In this document: positions 1 to 11,057 of the stretch, piece by piece
Numbering within the stretch: the first letter of the stretch is position 1
Layout: each line of letters starts with the position of its first letter
Position numbers and translations under genes: made by a program
The notes under the pieces: model-generated
The model's database searches: none
Told to the model about the DNA's origin: nothing
What the model saw: only the letters and a program-made list of their open reading frames with translations
Source of the DNA: Rapana venosa
Taxonomy: Eukaryota; Mollusca; Gastropoda; Neogastropoda; Muricidae
Direction of reading: 5' to 3'
DNA length: 64,000 nucleotides
Assembly (NCBI GenBank): GCA_028751875.1
Contig: CM054154.1
Coordinates: 57,017,072 to 57,081,071, forward strand

Positions 1-290
1 TGGGTATACATACAGATCAAAGCTGCAGATCTAGACTTGAACAGTCTAGAATTCTGGGGAGACTTTTAGCATTTCACATGTCAGTGCATGACATGAGAAA
101 ATCAACTGTTTTAAACTTACTTGACTCATGTGTGTGTGTGTATGTGTGTGTGCTGTTGTTGTTAAACTGAATAAATTAGTGTGTGTGTGTATGAAAATGA
201 TCAAGTAAAAATTGAGGGTAAAAGATTAAGTTCACACAATTTCAAAGATTAAGTTCAAAAGATTCTGGACTTCACTTGACTTAATAAACA
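1..290. repeat. Repeat unit A, first copy
   Basis: This stretch recurs almost base for base at 3733-4024: the same AGATCTAGACTTGAACAG segment, the same CATGTCAGTGCATGACATG palindrome-like segment, a GT array, then a TAAACTGAATAAATTAG segment and a second short GT array. The two copies differ mainly in GT-array length. The copy ends in a stretch carrying CTTGACTTAATAAACATGG that leads into the partial third copy at 291-343. It contains no coding potential. It may be a tandem duplication that predates the LINE insertion, or an assembly duplication. Confidence 0.8.
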
Positions 291-343
291 TGGGTATGCA
301 TACAGATCAAAGCTGCAGATCTAGACTTGAACAGTCTAGAATT
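274..343. repeat. Left 70-bp direct repeat flanking the CR1-like LINE
   Basis: The segment begins ACTTGACTTAATAAACATGG and ends at TCTAGAATT. It matches 3718-3787 over 70 bases with one clear mismatch (GGGT against GGAT). It lies directly before the point where LINE homology starts. It can be read as an unusually long target-site duplication or as one end of the duplicated unit A. Confidence 0.75.
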
Positions 344-422
344 TTCTGAATTTTGGATTAGGACATTTACTTCAGTATAGAAAAACATGCCTCTTTCATA
401 AAAAAAAGAGTTAAAGAAAAAA

Positions 423-2328
423 ATCAAACCACCTTGGATAACAAAAGACATAGAATCCGAAATACACCTAAGAGACTATTTGAAAACACATGGTTCAAAT
501 GAGCATTTCAGAGCACAAAGAAACAAAGTAACTTCACTAAAACGCAAATCAAAACGTGATTACATTCAAAAATTAATTACAACTACCGGCCAAGTATGGA
601 AAGCCATCAATACATTATGTAATAAACCTATATCAAAAAGTCAACAGACAGTTACAGATATATTAGCTGATGAATTGAACAACCACTTCTCAAACATTGC
701 CAACAAAGTAATAACAAATGACAAGTCTAATGAAAATGATCTTCATTACTTAGAACAATATATCGAATCAAAAGAAATAAAATTCCCATTTAAACTACTG
801 CCAATGACAATCACAGACGTCTTGGAAAGCCTGTCTCTTCAAAAAAGTTCCAGAATACGTGGTTTAGACAATCAAGATGTAAGAATAATTAAGCTTTGTG
901 GTCAAGTTATAGCTGGAACACTGACATACTTGTAAAACTTGTGCATAGAGAAAAACAACTTTCCTGTCATATTTAAAAAGGCAAAACTCATACCAGTCCA
1001 CAAATCAGGTGATCCTGCTTGTCCTTCAAATTACAGACCAATTTCAATTCTGTCTGTCTTACCTAAACCCATCGAAAAACATATCCAAAAATCCGTATAT
1101 TCCTACTTTGTAAACAACAATCTATTAAATGAAGATCAGTCAGGTTTTCTTAAAAACTATTCCTGTCACACAACTTTTACACAAATTACGGACAGTCTCC
1201 TACACAATATCTATGAAAATAAATATACAGGCCTTCTTTTTGTTGACTTTGAAAAAGCATTTGATGTAATCAATCATTCCCTATTATTGCGTAAACTTCA
1301 CTTGTATAAACTAACACCAGAAATTATAAATCTTTTGAAAAGCTTTTTGTCAAATAGGCAGCAGCTAGTAACTGCAAATAATCAAACATCAGAACTAGTA
1401 CCTATTAAACATGCAGTACCACAAGGATCCATATTGGGTCCACTTCTATTTTCAATCTATGTAAATGACTTACCCCAATTTCTAGAATATAGCTGTGAAA
1501 TGTTTGCTGATGACACATCCCTCTATTGTAGTGATTCTGACCCCCACAGATTTACAATTAAACTTCAAAACAGTATTGACAGATTGGTTAATTGGACTCA
1601 GCTAAACCATATGTCCCTAAATACACGAAAAACTAAGTGTATGTATGTACTAGCAAGACAAAAGAGACAAAAAATGAAAGATAAATTCCAACCTCTGTTG
1701 ATAGGTAAAAGTAATTGAAGAAGTTGACTCCCACAGAATTCTGGGTGTAATTATTGACAAAAATCTTACTTGGACTGACCATGTGATGCCGCTAGGAAAA
1801 CGTCTCGCTTACAAGCTACTTCAGTTATCAAAAATAAAACATTTTCTGAATAACCACTCTCACAAACTCTTTTTTTGCGGATATATTTTTCCTATAGTTG
1901 ACTATGCTTCATCTCTTTGGGACAGCTGCAGTGATACAAATTTAAAATTGATTCATCGATTATATAAAAGAGCACTAAAACTTGTTCTACTAAAATCAAG
2001 CTCCCTAACCATCAATGATTATAAGCAAACAAATATCCTAACCTTCAAAAACAGACTTTATCTAAATAAAGCTCTATTTGTCCAGAAAGTTGTCAATGGA
2101 AATGCCCCTCCAAAGATCACCAGTATCTTCAAAATCAATGAACACAGACATAATCATCTACTAACATTTCCGAGACCAAGAAATAATCTTTACAAAACAA
2201 GCTTCTTGTACTCAGGTAGTGATTTATGGAACAAGCTCCCAAAACGCTTAACATGTATCAAAAACAAAAATCAGTTCAAGACACAGCTAAAAAGCCATCT
2301 AATGCATGAATGCCTAGGAATTGACTAA
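423..2328 (+). pseudogene. CR1-like reverse transcriptase (ORF2 relic)
   Basis: The frame opens upstream of any ATG with a KPPWITKDIE motif, the usual linker before the RT. RT landmarks then follow in order: a YRPISILS finger motif near 1030-1060, FVDFEKAFDVINHS (motif A, near 1240-1275), VPQGSILGPLLF (motif B, near 1420-1450) and FADDTSLYCS (motif C, near 1504-1530) with both catalytic aspartates kept. The end is a typical CR1-group C-terminus with DYASSLWDS and a DLWNKLP motif. Only two lesions are visible: an in-frame TAA at 933-935 and a one-base frameshift near 1711 that joins the core to the part starting IEEVDSHRILGVIID. Few lesions suggest a fairly recent insertion. The product would copy element RNA at a nicked genomic site; this copy cannot. 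Confidence 0.88.
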
Positions 2329-2606
2329 TAAGGCTAATCAACCATGACTAATACGGCAAAATCAACCATACTTACATTTATTAGCACTAATGGAATTCCT
2401 TTAAAAAAATTCAAGTATGTCTTACTGTGACTAGAAAATCTACAGTCACACGCTGTATATGTGTGGAGGGAGGGGGAGGCAGGAAAGAGGCACACTAATT
2501 ATGCAAAGAAGTAAGAGTAATCTATACAAGCTAGTAAATAGTGGAAAGGAGGAAAAAAAAAATTCAAATCTTTTTTCATGGTAGACCTGATAGCTTGATA
2601 GTGTGT

Positions 2607-2664
2607 CTCCTCTCTCTCTCTCTCTCGCTCTTCTTCTCTCTTCTCTCTCTCTCTCTCCCCTCTC

Positions 2665-2712
<48 letters not shown>

Positions 2713-2756
2713 TCTCTCCTCTCCTCTCCTCTCCTTTCCTCTCCTCTCCTCTCCTC
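2607..2756. repeat. CT/CCTCT-rich microsatellite
   Basis: An interrupted (CT)n tract changes into CTCTC/CTCCT units toward its right end. It lies in the 3' region of the CR1-like element. Open frames of Ser-Leu or Arg-Glu repeats across it are simple-sequence artefacts. Confidence 0.95.
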
Positions 2757-3600
2757 ATACCCTTTGTCTTGTATAATTCAATAAATTTTATCGTGGATGT
2801 TTTTATTGCATATAGAGATGAGATTATTAGTACTATTATAAGCGATACTGTTTTAGTTTGATAGTCCAGTTGGTTATGGGCTTTTGAATTTTGTATCCTA
2901 TAGGGGTTCTACTTGTTTGAATAATTGTTTTTTTTTAATTATTAATTTTCTATTTGATTGAATGTGTTTTTCCCCTTCCCCCTTGATACTCCTCCTCCAC
3001 CCCCAACCTTTCCAATGCTTTTCTGTTATCATCGTTATGTTGTCTCATGGTGATGGGGATTATTTGTTATATTGTTGTCTCATGGTGATGGGTGATTGTT
3101 CTTATTATTGTATCTCTAGTATAATAATCATTATTATTTTCTTATTTGACTTATCTTGCTTGTTTGATAGTTATCGTGTGAATATATTATTTTAAAAAGC
3201 GCTATTTGAAGAGTATGAGCGCATAAAAAAGCACACGTTTGCTGGGTGGAGGAGGAGAGGAGGGAGGTCATTGAAGGCAATATTGTCAGTAATGACGCAA
3301 CGTATGCCTAGTATTTTCTAACGTTTTGTTCCTGTACACTTTTATTATCTAAAGTATAAACGTGTAAGAATGGATGAAACAGTAGGTGAAGTAATTTGTT
3401 TGTCCTGACGTTTTATGATTTTCTTTTTTTAATTCTTAAAACATTTTCTATTCAAATGTGTGTGTGTGGACGTGAGGGCGCACGCGCGCAGGTGTGTATA
3501 TGTGTGTGCGTGTATATGTATATGTGGTACTTTGTATTTTCAATGTATTACCATATCGATTTTCCCTTTTTTACTGGTTTAATTTAATGGTAAATGATGC
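2757..3600. other. Non-coding stretch in the 3' part of the CR1-like element
   Basis: AT-rich sequence with no supported coding. It includes the doublet TGTCTCATGGTGATGGG (near 3041 and 3076) and a cryptic GT/GC patch at about 3457-3525. Whether all of it belongs to the LINE 3' UTR cannot be settled without another copy; only the last ~70 bases are seen again (6636-6735, antisense). Confidence 0.6.
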
Positions 3601-3717
3601 AATAATGTAGTATCTTAGTTCACCATTAAGAAATTTGTTCTTAGATAGATGGCTTGATGAAAAAAAGCAAACGCATTGCTTATTCAATGTACCATCTGGA
3701 AATAAAATTTTGACTTG

Positions 3718-3860
3718 ACTTGACTTAATAAACATGGATATGCATACAGATCAAAGCTGCAGATCTAGACTTGAACAGTCTAGAATTCTGGGGAGACTTT
3801 TAGCATTTCACATGTCAGTGCATGACATGAGAAAATCAACTGTTTTAAACTTACTTGACT

Positions 3861-3900
<40 letters not shown>

Positions 3901-4024
3901 GTGTGTGTGTGTGTGTGTGTGTGTGTTGTGTGTGTGTGCTGTTGTTGTTAAACTGAATAAATTAGTGTGTGTGTGTATGAAAATGATCAAGTAAAAATTG
4001 AGGGTAAAAGATTAAGTTCACACA
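3718..4024. repeat. Repeat unit A, second copy, with long GT array
   Basis: The first 70 bases duplicate 274-343 and the whole unit duplicates 1-236. The GT array at 3863-3938 is much longer than in the first copy and is broken twice by TTG, consistent with ordinary microsatellite instability. Homology to the first copy ends after TTAAGTTCACACAA. Confidence 0.85.
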
Positions 4025-4042
4025 ACTTCCTTTTCATCCTGC

Positions 4043-4078
<36 letters not shown>

Positions 4079-4611
4079 AATTAATTATACTAAGTACTAT
4101 TCCAAACAGTACCTTTTTGTGCTTAGTTTCAAACTAAAATGTTTTACAATATTTAATACTTACATAATTACAACAAAGTACGTGAGTTCTTTATATCCTA
4201 ACTGTCACTTTGTTTCAGTTGAAGTATTTATCATGTATTCAGGCCTTTTATCAGTTAAAAATACATCTTCTGATCATACCTGGCACATTATATACTATCA
4301 AAGAGTATATCTTTGCAATATCCCTTTTTAGTACCAATTTTTGTTGGTATTACCAAAGTGCAACATCCCCATTTTATAAGTTTAATGTAGATTTTAAGGG
4401 TTTACCCAATTGTTATAGTGAAGAAGCAGGCAGTGTATGAGGTATTGTGAAAATTGAGATTTTTCACTTGTTAGTGTTTGATCTTTTGACAGAACACTGC
4501 TGGCTAACATCTCAAAGCAGCCTAGAAATTAAACAATTTGATAACAAAACTGATACTGAGTACTGATTAACTTTTAATAATAGTTCATGATGAAAGTCTG
4601 CAGAAACAGAC
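4025..4611. other. Intergenic stretch without recognised gene
   Basis: Contains a (GT)n array at 4047-4077 followed by AT-rich sequence. Open frames across it are short and lack known motifs, so I call no gene. Confidence 0.6.
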
Positions 4612-5079
<468 letters not shown>

Positions 5080-5310
5080 GCCTTGAATTTTTTTAGTCAA
5101 AGAAAAAAAATGAGTACTCCATTGATTTTTTCTACATGCAGTCTCTGTGTGCATGCAGTATTTTGTCATCTGTTCCCTCTGGATGGTGTCATACTGATAA
5201 TCTGTTTTCATTTTTTTCTGAGCAATCAAATGCTATTGAGTGTGATTGTCTCTGCTTTCACTTGCATGTATTTGTGCATGGATGTGTGTGTATGTGTGCG
5301 TGTGTGTATA

Positions 5311-5361
5311 TGGAGAGAGAGAGAGAGATAGAGACAATGACAATGACAATGACAATGACAA
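5311..5361 (-). repeat. (GA)n tract and (CAATGA)n retroelement-like tail
   Basis: A short GA run is followed by four or five CAATGA units and then AATGTTTATTGTAATAAGC. Read on the minus strand this is AATAAACATTTGTCATTGTC, that is, a polyadenylation-like signal followed by short tandem repeats. This is the usual form of a LINE 3' terminus that lacks poly(A). It would end an antisense element extending to the right. Confidence 0.6.
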
Positions 5362-6430
5362 ATGTTTATTGTAATAAGCATTTACGCCCATTTACAAGGG
5401 GGACAGCGGGAGAGGGACAGGGCACAAGACCCAGATTTTAGAAAAACAATAACAGACAGCCCCAATGAACCTCATGCCATGGAATCCATATCATGGTTTT
5501 ATAAATGTTTCAACTTATCACTTTTTACCTTATCATATATTCATACTCACACAGTCACACATAATTATGTATTATGTGGAGCCCAAATGAAATCATGAAC
5601 TAGGACACGCCCCTGTCAAAATTTTCTCTTTGCACAGCTGTGGTTTTATCAGAACTGTACTGTTTCATGTTCTCTATCATTGACTGAATATATTCAATAA
5701 CGTCTCTACAAGTAACTTCAGGCTCTCTCTCACTGGAAATACTCATACACCTTCAACACACTCCCCAGATCCTGCCTCAGTCTCAGCATTTCCTGCACAC
5801 TCTGCACCCACTTTAGAATTGTTGTCGTTCATCTCATTCACACTGTCACAGACATAATTCATTGCCTCATTCACATCATTACAACCATACTCAGAGTCAT
5901 TTAGTTCATTTCCATCTTTACCACATAGGTCACTCACTGCGTCATTGTATGATATGGCCACTGTTTCTCTCTCAAATTGTTGCCTCATGTCAATTTGCTG
6001 ACTGCACTGATAATGACTTGACACACATTTATCATCACAAGCTGGGGTGTTCATAACAGTGTCACCTTCAGTTGGTTCAGCAGCATAAAATAAACTAGGG
6101 GGTGTTGGAAGAAACAAACCTGAGGGAGAGTGCATCACATTGCTTGCCTTTTCCTGTCGGTTACTTCTGTGCATTTCTGCTCTTTTTCTGTCTCTGTTAA
6201 CCTGTGACGGACACTTCCTTCGAAACGTTGTATTTTGAAGTGGAGTGACAGGGTGTAGCCGGTAGTTTTACTACTCAGTCTGAGCACGACTACAGTTTGT
6301 TCTCCTTTGCTATCTACTTTGAATGAAGAAATGGCCATTTCTTGTAAAGCAGAGTTTAGCAAGACTCTAACATTGCTGGTAGCCCTGTCACTGGCATTTT
6401 GAAAGTCAGCACACGTGAAAACAGAAAAAA
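5333..6430 (-). mobile_element. Unassigned antisense retroelement-like relic
   Basis: The left edge is the tandem CAATGA tail. Reading leftward on the minus strand from about 6410 there are three linked open stretches (about 6410-6135, 6174-5743 and 5750-5601) that look like one protein broken by small frameshifts. None shows a reverse transcriptase, endonuclease or RNase H motif that I recognise. An ORF1-type protein or a non-autonomous element are possible. The right edge is obscured by the GA array. Confidence 0.35.
5601..6410 (-). pseudogene. Unrecognised acidic protein remnant
   Basis: On the minus strand the frame can be followed from about 6410 (residues ADFQNASDRATSN) through a basic segment with RHRLTETEKEQKCTE. 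It then shifts near 6150 into an acidic, Asn/Asp/Glu- and Cys-rich segment (around VCDSVNEMNDNN), and shifts again near 5750 into REPEVTCRDVIEYIQSMIE, which ends at a stop near 5601. There is no known domain, signal peptide or membrane segment. It abuts a LINE-type tail, so an element-encoded accessory protein is the simplest reading. A degraded host exon cannot be excluded. Confidence 0.3.
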
Positions 6431-6489
6431 TTCACCACACTGCAGGAGAGAGTCTTGCTGGTAGCCAAGCAAGGGAGAGAGTCCGTGTT

Positions 6490-6633
<144 letters not shown>

Positions 6634-6635
6634 AA

Positions 6636-6735
6636 AATTAAAGTCAACATTTTATTATCAGATGACAACATTGAATAAGCAATGCATAACATTATTGATG
6701 CCTTTTATAAAGCCATCCATCTAAAAGTTAATAAA
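6636..6735 (-). mobile_element. 3' end of a CR1-like LINE, antisense
   Basis: On the minus strand this matches the 3' terminus of the CR1-like element at about 3640-3717: shared GCATTGCTTATTCAATG-like core, the GATGGCTT segment upstream, and the AAATTTTGACTT-type end. It is therefore a short, strongly 5'-truncated member of the same family in the opposite orientation. The GA/GATA array lies directly at its 3' side and may have grown from its tail. Confidence 0.65.
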
Positions 6736-7300
6736 GTAACAACAAAATCAAATTGAAAATGTGTATGCGAAATGAATAACAGAAAAAACCGGGTATGTAG
6801 TTATCATTATTTTAATTAATCTATTATAACATTTTAATTCATATGTAACCAAGTATCATTTATCAGAGTCTACATGTTTTCAGCTGACTGAGTTCATACT
6901 ATTGGAAATATGCTAGTCAGATACTAACAAGTCTCCTCATTAACCCCTGTCCAAGGTTCTTCCACTTGATGCCCTTTTTCAGGGAGGGGGGGGGGGGTTA
7001 TGAGCTAAATATCACAACGATGACAGTCATTATGTACAGTATTTTTTGTCTGATGCTGTGAAATAGTATGTTTTAACACCATGTCAAATAAGGCCATCAT
7101 CAGTTGAATAGAAGTACCCGTTGCTAAGGTGTTAGTTAGCCAGAGTGGTGAAAAACTTTAAAGCCGATTTTCTCAGAATGTGAAATCGCTGGGTCACCCA
7201 TTTCAAACACCCATAACTTTGTCAATTTTATAGATAGAATAATGTATCATACATCAAAAGATAGGTAATGATCTGTAGATTTAAGAAAATGTAACAACTC
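6736..7300. other. Intergenic stretch without recognised gene
   Basis: AT-rich sequence with a G12 homopolymer near 6986-6997 and no coding signal that I can support on either strand. Confidence 0.55.
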
Positions 7301-7329
7301 AATTTGACCCAATTATACCTTAAGAGTCC

Positions 7330-7600
7330 TTCTGTAAAAACGGGCCACAAATGCCTTTTCTTGGTCGACAAATAGTAGGTGGAGTGCTTGATTGTACTCA
7401 AGAACTCTCTCACTCAGTTGTCTCAGTGTAAAGATCGCATCAGTACAGCCTCTCCCTTTCCTGAAGCCAAACTGAGCGTCACACAGTAGGTGTTCTGCTT
7501 TTGCTCTGGAGCGCTGCTCTAGGATTTTTGCCTACATCTTTCCTACATGGCTGAGGAGTGAAATGCCCCTGTAGTTACTACAGTCCTTTTTAGTTCCCTT
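7330..7600 (-). pseudogene. LINE reverse transcriptase fingers, frameshifted
   Basis: The minus strand reads [14 protein letters not shown], then AQFGFRKGRGCTDAIFTLRQ and LLFVDQEKAF. These are the RT finger motif and motif A, with D and E placed as expected apart from a Q for F change before EKAF. The frame is lost soon after, at about 7330. This continues the element whose endonuclease lies at 8690-7997; the intervening 7600-7990 is frame-disrupted. Confidence 0.7.
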
Positions 7601-7996
7601 GTTTTTCCATATTGGCACTACAATAGCGTTCTGCCAGTCTTCTGGAACTCTTCTTTCCTCCCATGCCTTTTGGAAGATGGTTGTGATCCATTTGACTCCA
7701 GTCTCCTCACAGGCCAGGATGGCCTCTGTTGTTATGCCATCTGCACCTCCTGCCTTTCCTTTAGGGCTAATCTTGATGGCCTTCTTACTTCACACTCCTA
7801 GATGGTGGGTTCGGAGTGGTCTGGGTGGTTGGAAGTGAATTGTGATTGTGTGTCAGTCACCCCTGATTAGTTAAGAAGGTCTTTAAAGTAATCTTCCCAT
7901 CACTGTATGATCTCATCCTCTTCCTGCAGTGGCTGTCCGTTTGGATCGTTGATCGCAGTGGTGGGGTTAAAGGGCTCCTCCGTATTCGCATGGCTT

Positions 7997-8690
7997 TTAC
8001 ACTTTGTAGAACTCTCTTGGGGAGTGTTTACACATTTCGCTAAGTTCTTCACCATACTTTTTCCATGAAGCCTCCTTTGCTGCTCTCACCACCTGCTTGC
8101 TGTTTCTTCTTGCGAGTCTGTAGTTAACGTAGTTATCTTCTTGATATGACTTCAACCAGATCTTGAAGAGTCTCTTCTTTTCTTTGATGGCCTCCTTGAC
8201 TTCTTCATTCCACCACGCTGTTGCCTTTCTGGTTCCATTTCTGTCCTCCCTGTTGCCGCATGCCTCTTGCAAGGTGTCCAGGATAGCTGTTTTAAAGGTA
8301 CTCCAGGCCTCCTCAATATTCATATCTGTAGGGTCCACCCCGGTCAGCTTATGAGCTACAGTGTTGAGGATGTGGTCCCGCACTTCAGCATTTTTGAGCT
8401 TTTTCATGTTGATCCTCTCTGCCTGTTTCCTTTTGCCTGGTGTCCTCTTCTCCCGTGTGTTGTGTTTCAGGATGACTGGTCTGTGGTCTGAGCCTAGGAC
8501 CGCATTTGGAATAGTCCTCGCATCGGTAATGTTGTTTCTCATACCAGTTCTAGTTAGAATGAAGTCAATCTGTGATCTTACATTTGTGTTGTTCCACTTG
8601 TACCAGGTGTAGATTTAGCTGGGTCAATGTTGGAAGAAGGTGTTGGTGATCAGTAGTTCATGCTCTGCGCACAGTTCCAGCCTCCTAAAG
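7997..8690 (-). pseudogene. LINE endonuclease end plus linker
   Basis: Starting near 8690 the minus strand encodes LRRLELCAEHELLITNTFFQ, an in-frame stop, then TWYKWNNTNVRSQIDFIL and GSDHRPVIL. These are the late motifs of the apurinic-type endonuclease fold (the QIDFIL strand and the catalytic SDHR). From 8542 the frame stays open for 181 residues through the linker motif WWNEEVKEAIKEKKRLFKIW and ends at FYKV. The endonuclease would nick target DNA to prime reverse transcription. Loss of the N-terminal half and the stop make this copy dead. Confidence 0.8.
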
Positions 8691-8879
8691 CCCAACCCCT
8701 GGTCCCCATTGTAGGAGGTGGAAACAGGTAATGCTGGCTAACGGGGCTCTGGTGAAACTACGGTGGGCCTAGCTAGTCAGTAGTGGATAAAAAAAACTGC
8801 TCAAGAGAAACAAAGGAAATATAAATGGACTGAAGTGGCTATACAACTTGTTTAAAATGAATAGTTGGGCATCTTCAAC

Positions 8880-10680
8880 ACCCCTTCGAGACCTGTATGC
8901 AAATTGTAGTGGGTCAAGGTCTTTCTCTATACAAAAGAATGAGAGATTTACAAACTTTTCTAGAGTTTCATCACAAAGATTTGAGAGCTACGGGGTCTAA
9001 AATCTTTTAGGCCGAGAAGGATTGGTTTCTTTGGAAGAGTTTACAGGAAGTTTTCCAAATAACGGGAAAATTGACAAGTATCCATTAGGCCTAAAACGGG
9101 TTTTTAAAAGGACACTGGCAAGCTCAGTAGTGCAAAATTTTCGGGGTTTTTCCCACAAATACCTCGGGTCTAGGAGATTTGTTTCATTTTTTTCCCTTTA
9201 AGTGTTTACAGAAAATTTTTCTTCATCAAAAATGACGCTTCTCAGAAACAAAAAAATGTTTCAGCCTTTATTTCATCTAAAATCATGCTTTTAAAAGGAG
9301 TTAAAAAAATGCGTTTAGATGTCTTTAAGTGTTACACAACTCCCTGCAAACTATTTTTTGACCTATGTTCGAACCTACCATGTTTACTGCAGACAATTTT
9401 TTATACCCTGCCATGCGCACTGGGTGACCGTTTGCGCGCCTTGGTTTTCATACATTTTCCCCCCAGTTCACCCAACTTAAATGGGTACCCCCCTTTTTAG
9501 GTCGGGGAAGGTAAAGCAGTGAGGAGAGAATGGCGCCCCCCTAAAGTAATGGCCCTAGAAAGAGGCCCTGACGCCTCGCCCCCAAACCTTATGGTTATGG
9601 GACCCTTTTACCTTTTACCAAACAGCACGAAAATTGTTCCCTGCAAATTTTGTCTTCATCTTATTTTCATATTACTTAGCCGGAAACAGCACTTTGACTT
9701 CTGTATTTATTTCCTCTTTTGTTGCCCCCTGTGCCTGTGAAAAACTACTTTCTTTTGTTAAAAACACTTTCAGACCCTTTTTGTAACCCAAGTTTTTTAT
9801 TGGGTAAATGGTTACCCCTTATTGGAATGACACAACTAACCAAAATAAAAAATAAAAAAAAATAACACAGTGAGCTCATTCAGAGTGAACACACCATAAA
9901 AAAACAATCCCAACAGTGCAACAAAGCACCCTTTTGCAACAAGCTATACTATCAGCACCAAAATTTTTTGTGTGGTCCTCCCCAGGCTGAGGCCTGAAAC
10001 AGACGGGTACATGGGTGCAAGAAGAACCAGTGGGTCAATAATCCCAGGGGGGGCAAGGCAATGATCTATAGGGGCCTGCTACAGTCCCCCCGCCCAATCA
10101 GGTCTTGTTTCTTTTGGAAGGGCAGGGCACAACGTTCATAGTTCTTCACACTGACTAAGGGAACAGCTATTTAAATCACCCCGATAAACTTTTGGGGCAT
10201 CAGGGAAAAGAATCGAGCACAGGAGGTGATCTAGAAATGTTTTTTTGCTCTAAAACACTTTGCTTTGGGGTGGATGTAAACAAAGTTAAAAAAAAAAAAA
10301 ATTTTTTCAGGAATTCCCATGGTAAGTAGACAGCAGTTCAATGTCCTCCACTGATAGCATTGTTCTAATTTTAACATCACAACACCAACGCTCATTGATG
10401 TAGAAGCACAAACCTCCACCTTGTGCCTTCCCAGTTGTGTGTAGGTCTCTGTCAAGCCTAATGGGTTGACCAAAGCCGTCTATTGAGAGCTAGCACTTGG
10501 GTACGGTGGGACTCAGTCAGGTTTCGGTAAAGGCAAGATTCCGGCTTTGTTATACTGGTGTAGGCAGTTGACATTAGCTTGAAGCTCGTCGGTTTTTGAG
10601 CGTAGGACTGGACATTGGACAGGAGCAAGGTTGGTAGCGGAGTTTTCCTGAGTCTTTGTCTAACACGACCTTTCTTTCCT
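8880..10680 (-). pseudogene. Endonuclease/RT-fingers remnant of the CR1/Rex1-like LINE
   Basis: Between 10680 and 10250 minus-strand frames give pieces of an endonuclease domain ending near the GGGLCFYINERW-type strand. From 9950 to 8880 the DNA aligns with the better-preserved copy at 62900-63960, which encodes the RT fingers. No frame stays open for more than about 80 residues because of stops and homopolymer-length differences. Confidence 0.65.
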
Positions 10681-11057
10681 TGCTTTCTTTTCTTAATGTT
10701 CTTCCAAGCTTTATCGTTGTTAGTTGCTGATGGTAGAATCTCAAAAGAAAAGCTGTAGTCTTGGCCTTCAGTTAACACACTGGCTGATTCCCTCAGGCTA
10801 AAAAGAAATTCTCGAGTGTACAATGACTGGCCATGGCTGTTGCCATTAGGTGCTCCTTGCACACAATCAGTTGATGCTATGAGAAAGGAAACAAGAAGAC
10901 TGAATATTACTGATCTTCCCAGCATTGTTGCTGTTATTACTGACACATCAGACACAACTCTGCAGAACTTGGAGCTGATAGACACACAATGTAACGAAAA
11001 CAAGATTTTTAAAAAATCCCCTGTCAGTAGAGAGTGTCGCCACTTGAGCAGTGCCAC
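10458..11057 (-). pseudogene. N-terminal region and start of endonuclease of the CR1/Rex1-like LINE
   Basis: This is a 199-residue open frame on the minus strand. Residues around 45-70 (from MLGRSVIF) form a hydrophobic stretch followed by a VQGAPNG segment, resembling a signal peptide if translation starts at the internal Met. A basic region with KKRKQGKKGRVRQRLRK then leads into LLLSNVQSYAQKPTSFK, the opening of a LINE endonuclease (usual form LSNVQSLRNK). The frame then shifts: the true endonuclease continues in other frames down to about 10250. The YTREFLFSLR motif before the basic region is typical of this LINE group. This ORF is therefore element-derived. Confidence 0.7.

Larger units (their letters stand above)
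344..3717 (+). mobile_element. CR1-like non-LTR retrotransposon, 5'-truncated
   Basis: The element starts abruptly just before the linker between endonuclease and reverse transcriptase, so the endonuclease is missing, as expected of 5' truncation during target-primed reverse transcription. It carries a nearly complete reverse-transcriptase ORF (423-2328), a long 3' region holding a CT-rich microsatellite, and a 3' end of the form AATAAAATTTTGACTTGACTTGACTT. That is a short tandem-repeat tail, as in CR1-group LINEs, rather than poly(A). Direct repeats of 70 bp flank it. The clade is assigned by RT motifs recalled from the family, not by a search. Jockey-group elements with similar motifs are the alternative. 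Confidence 0.8.
7305..8700 (-). mobile_element. RTE/Jockey-like LINE, antisense, internal fragment
   Basis: The minus strand carries, in element order, the end of an endonuclease domain (8690-8480), a linker (8480-7997) and the fingers and motif A of a reverse transcriptase (7600-7330). The catalytic YADD region and 3' end are absent, so the element is cut off at about 7305. The 5' start is also missing or eroded beyond 8700. It belongs to the group often annotated as craniofacial-development-protein-2-like or endonuclease-reverse transcriptase. Confidence 0.75.

Noticed and set aside
8163..8612. Three overlapping plus-strand frames
   Set aside because: Shadows of the antisense endonuclease/linker that shows QIDFIL, SDHR and WWNEEV motifs.
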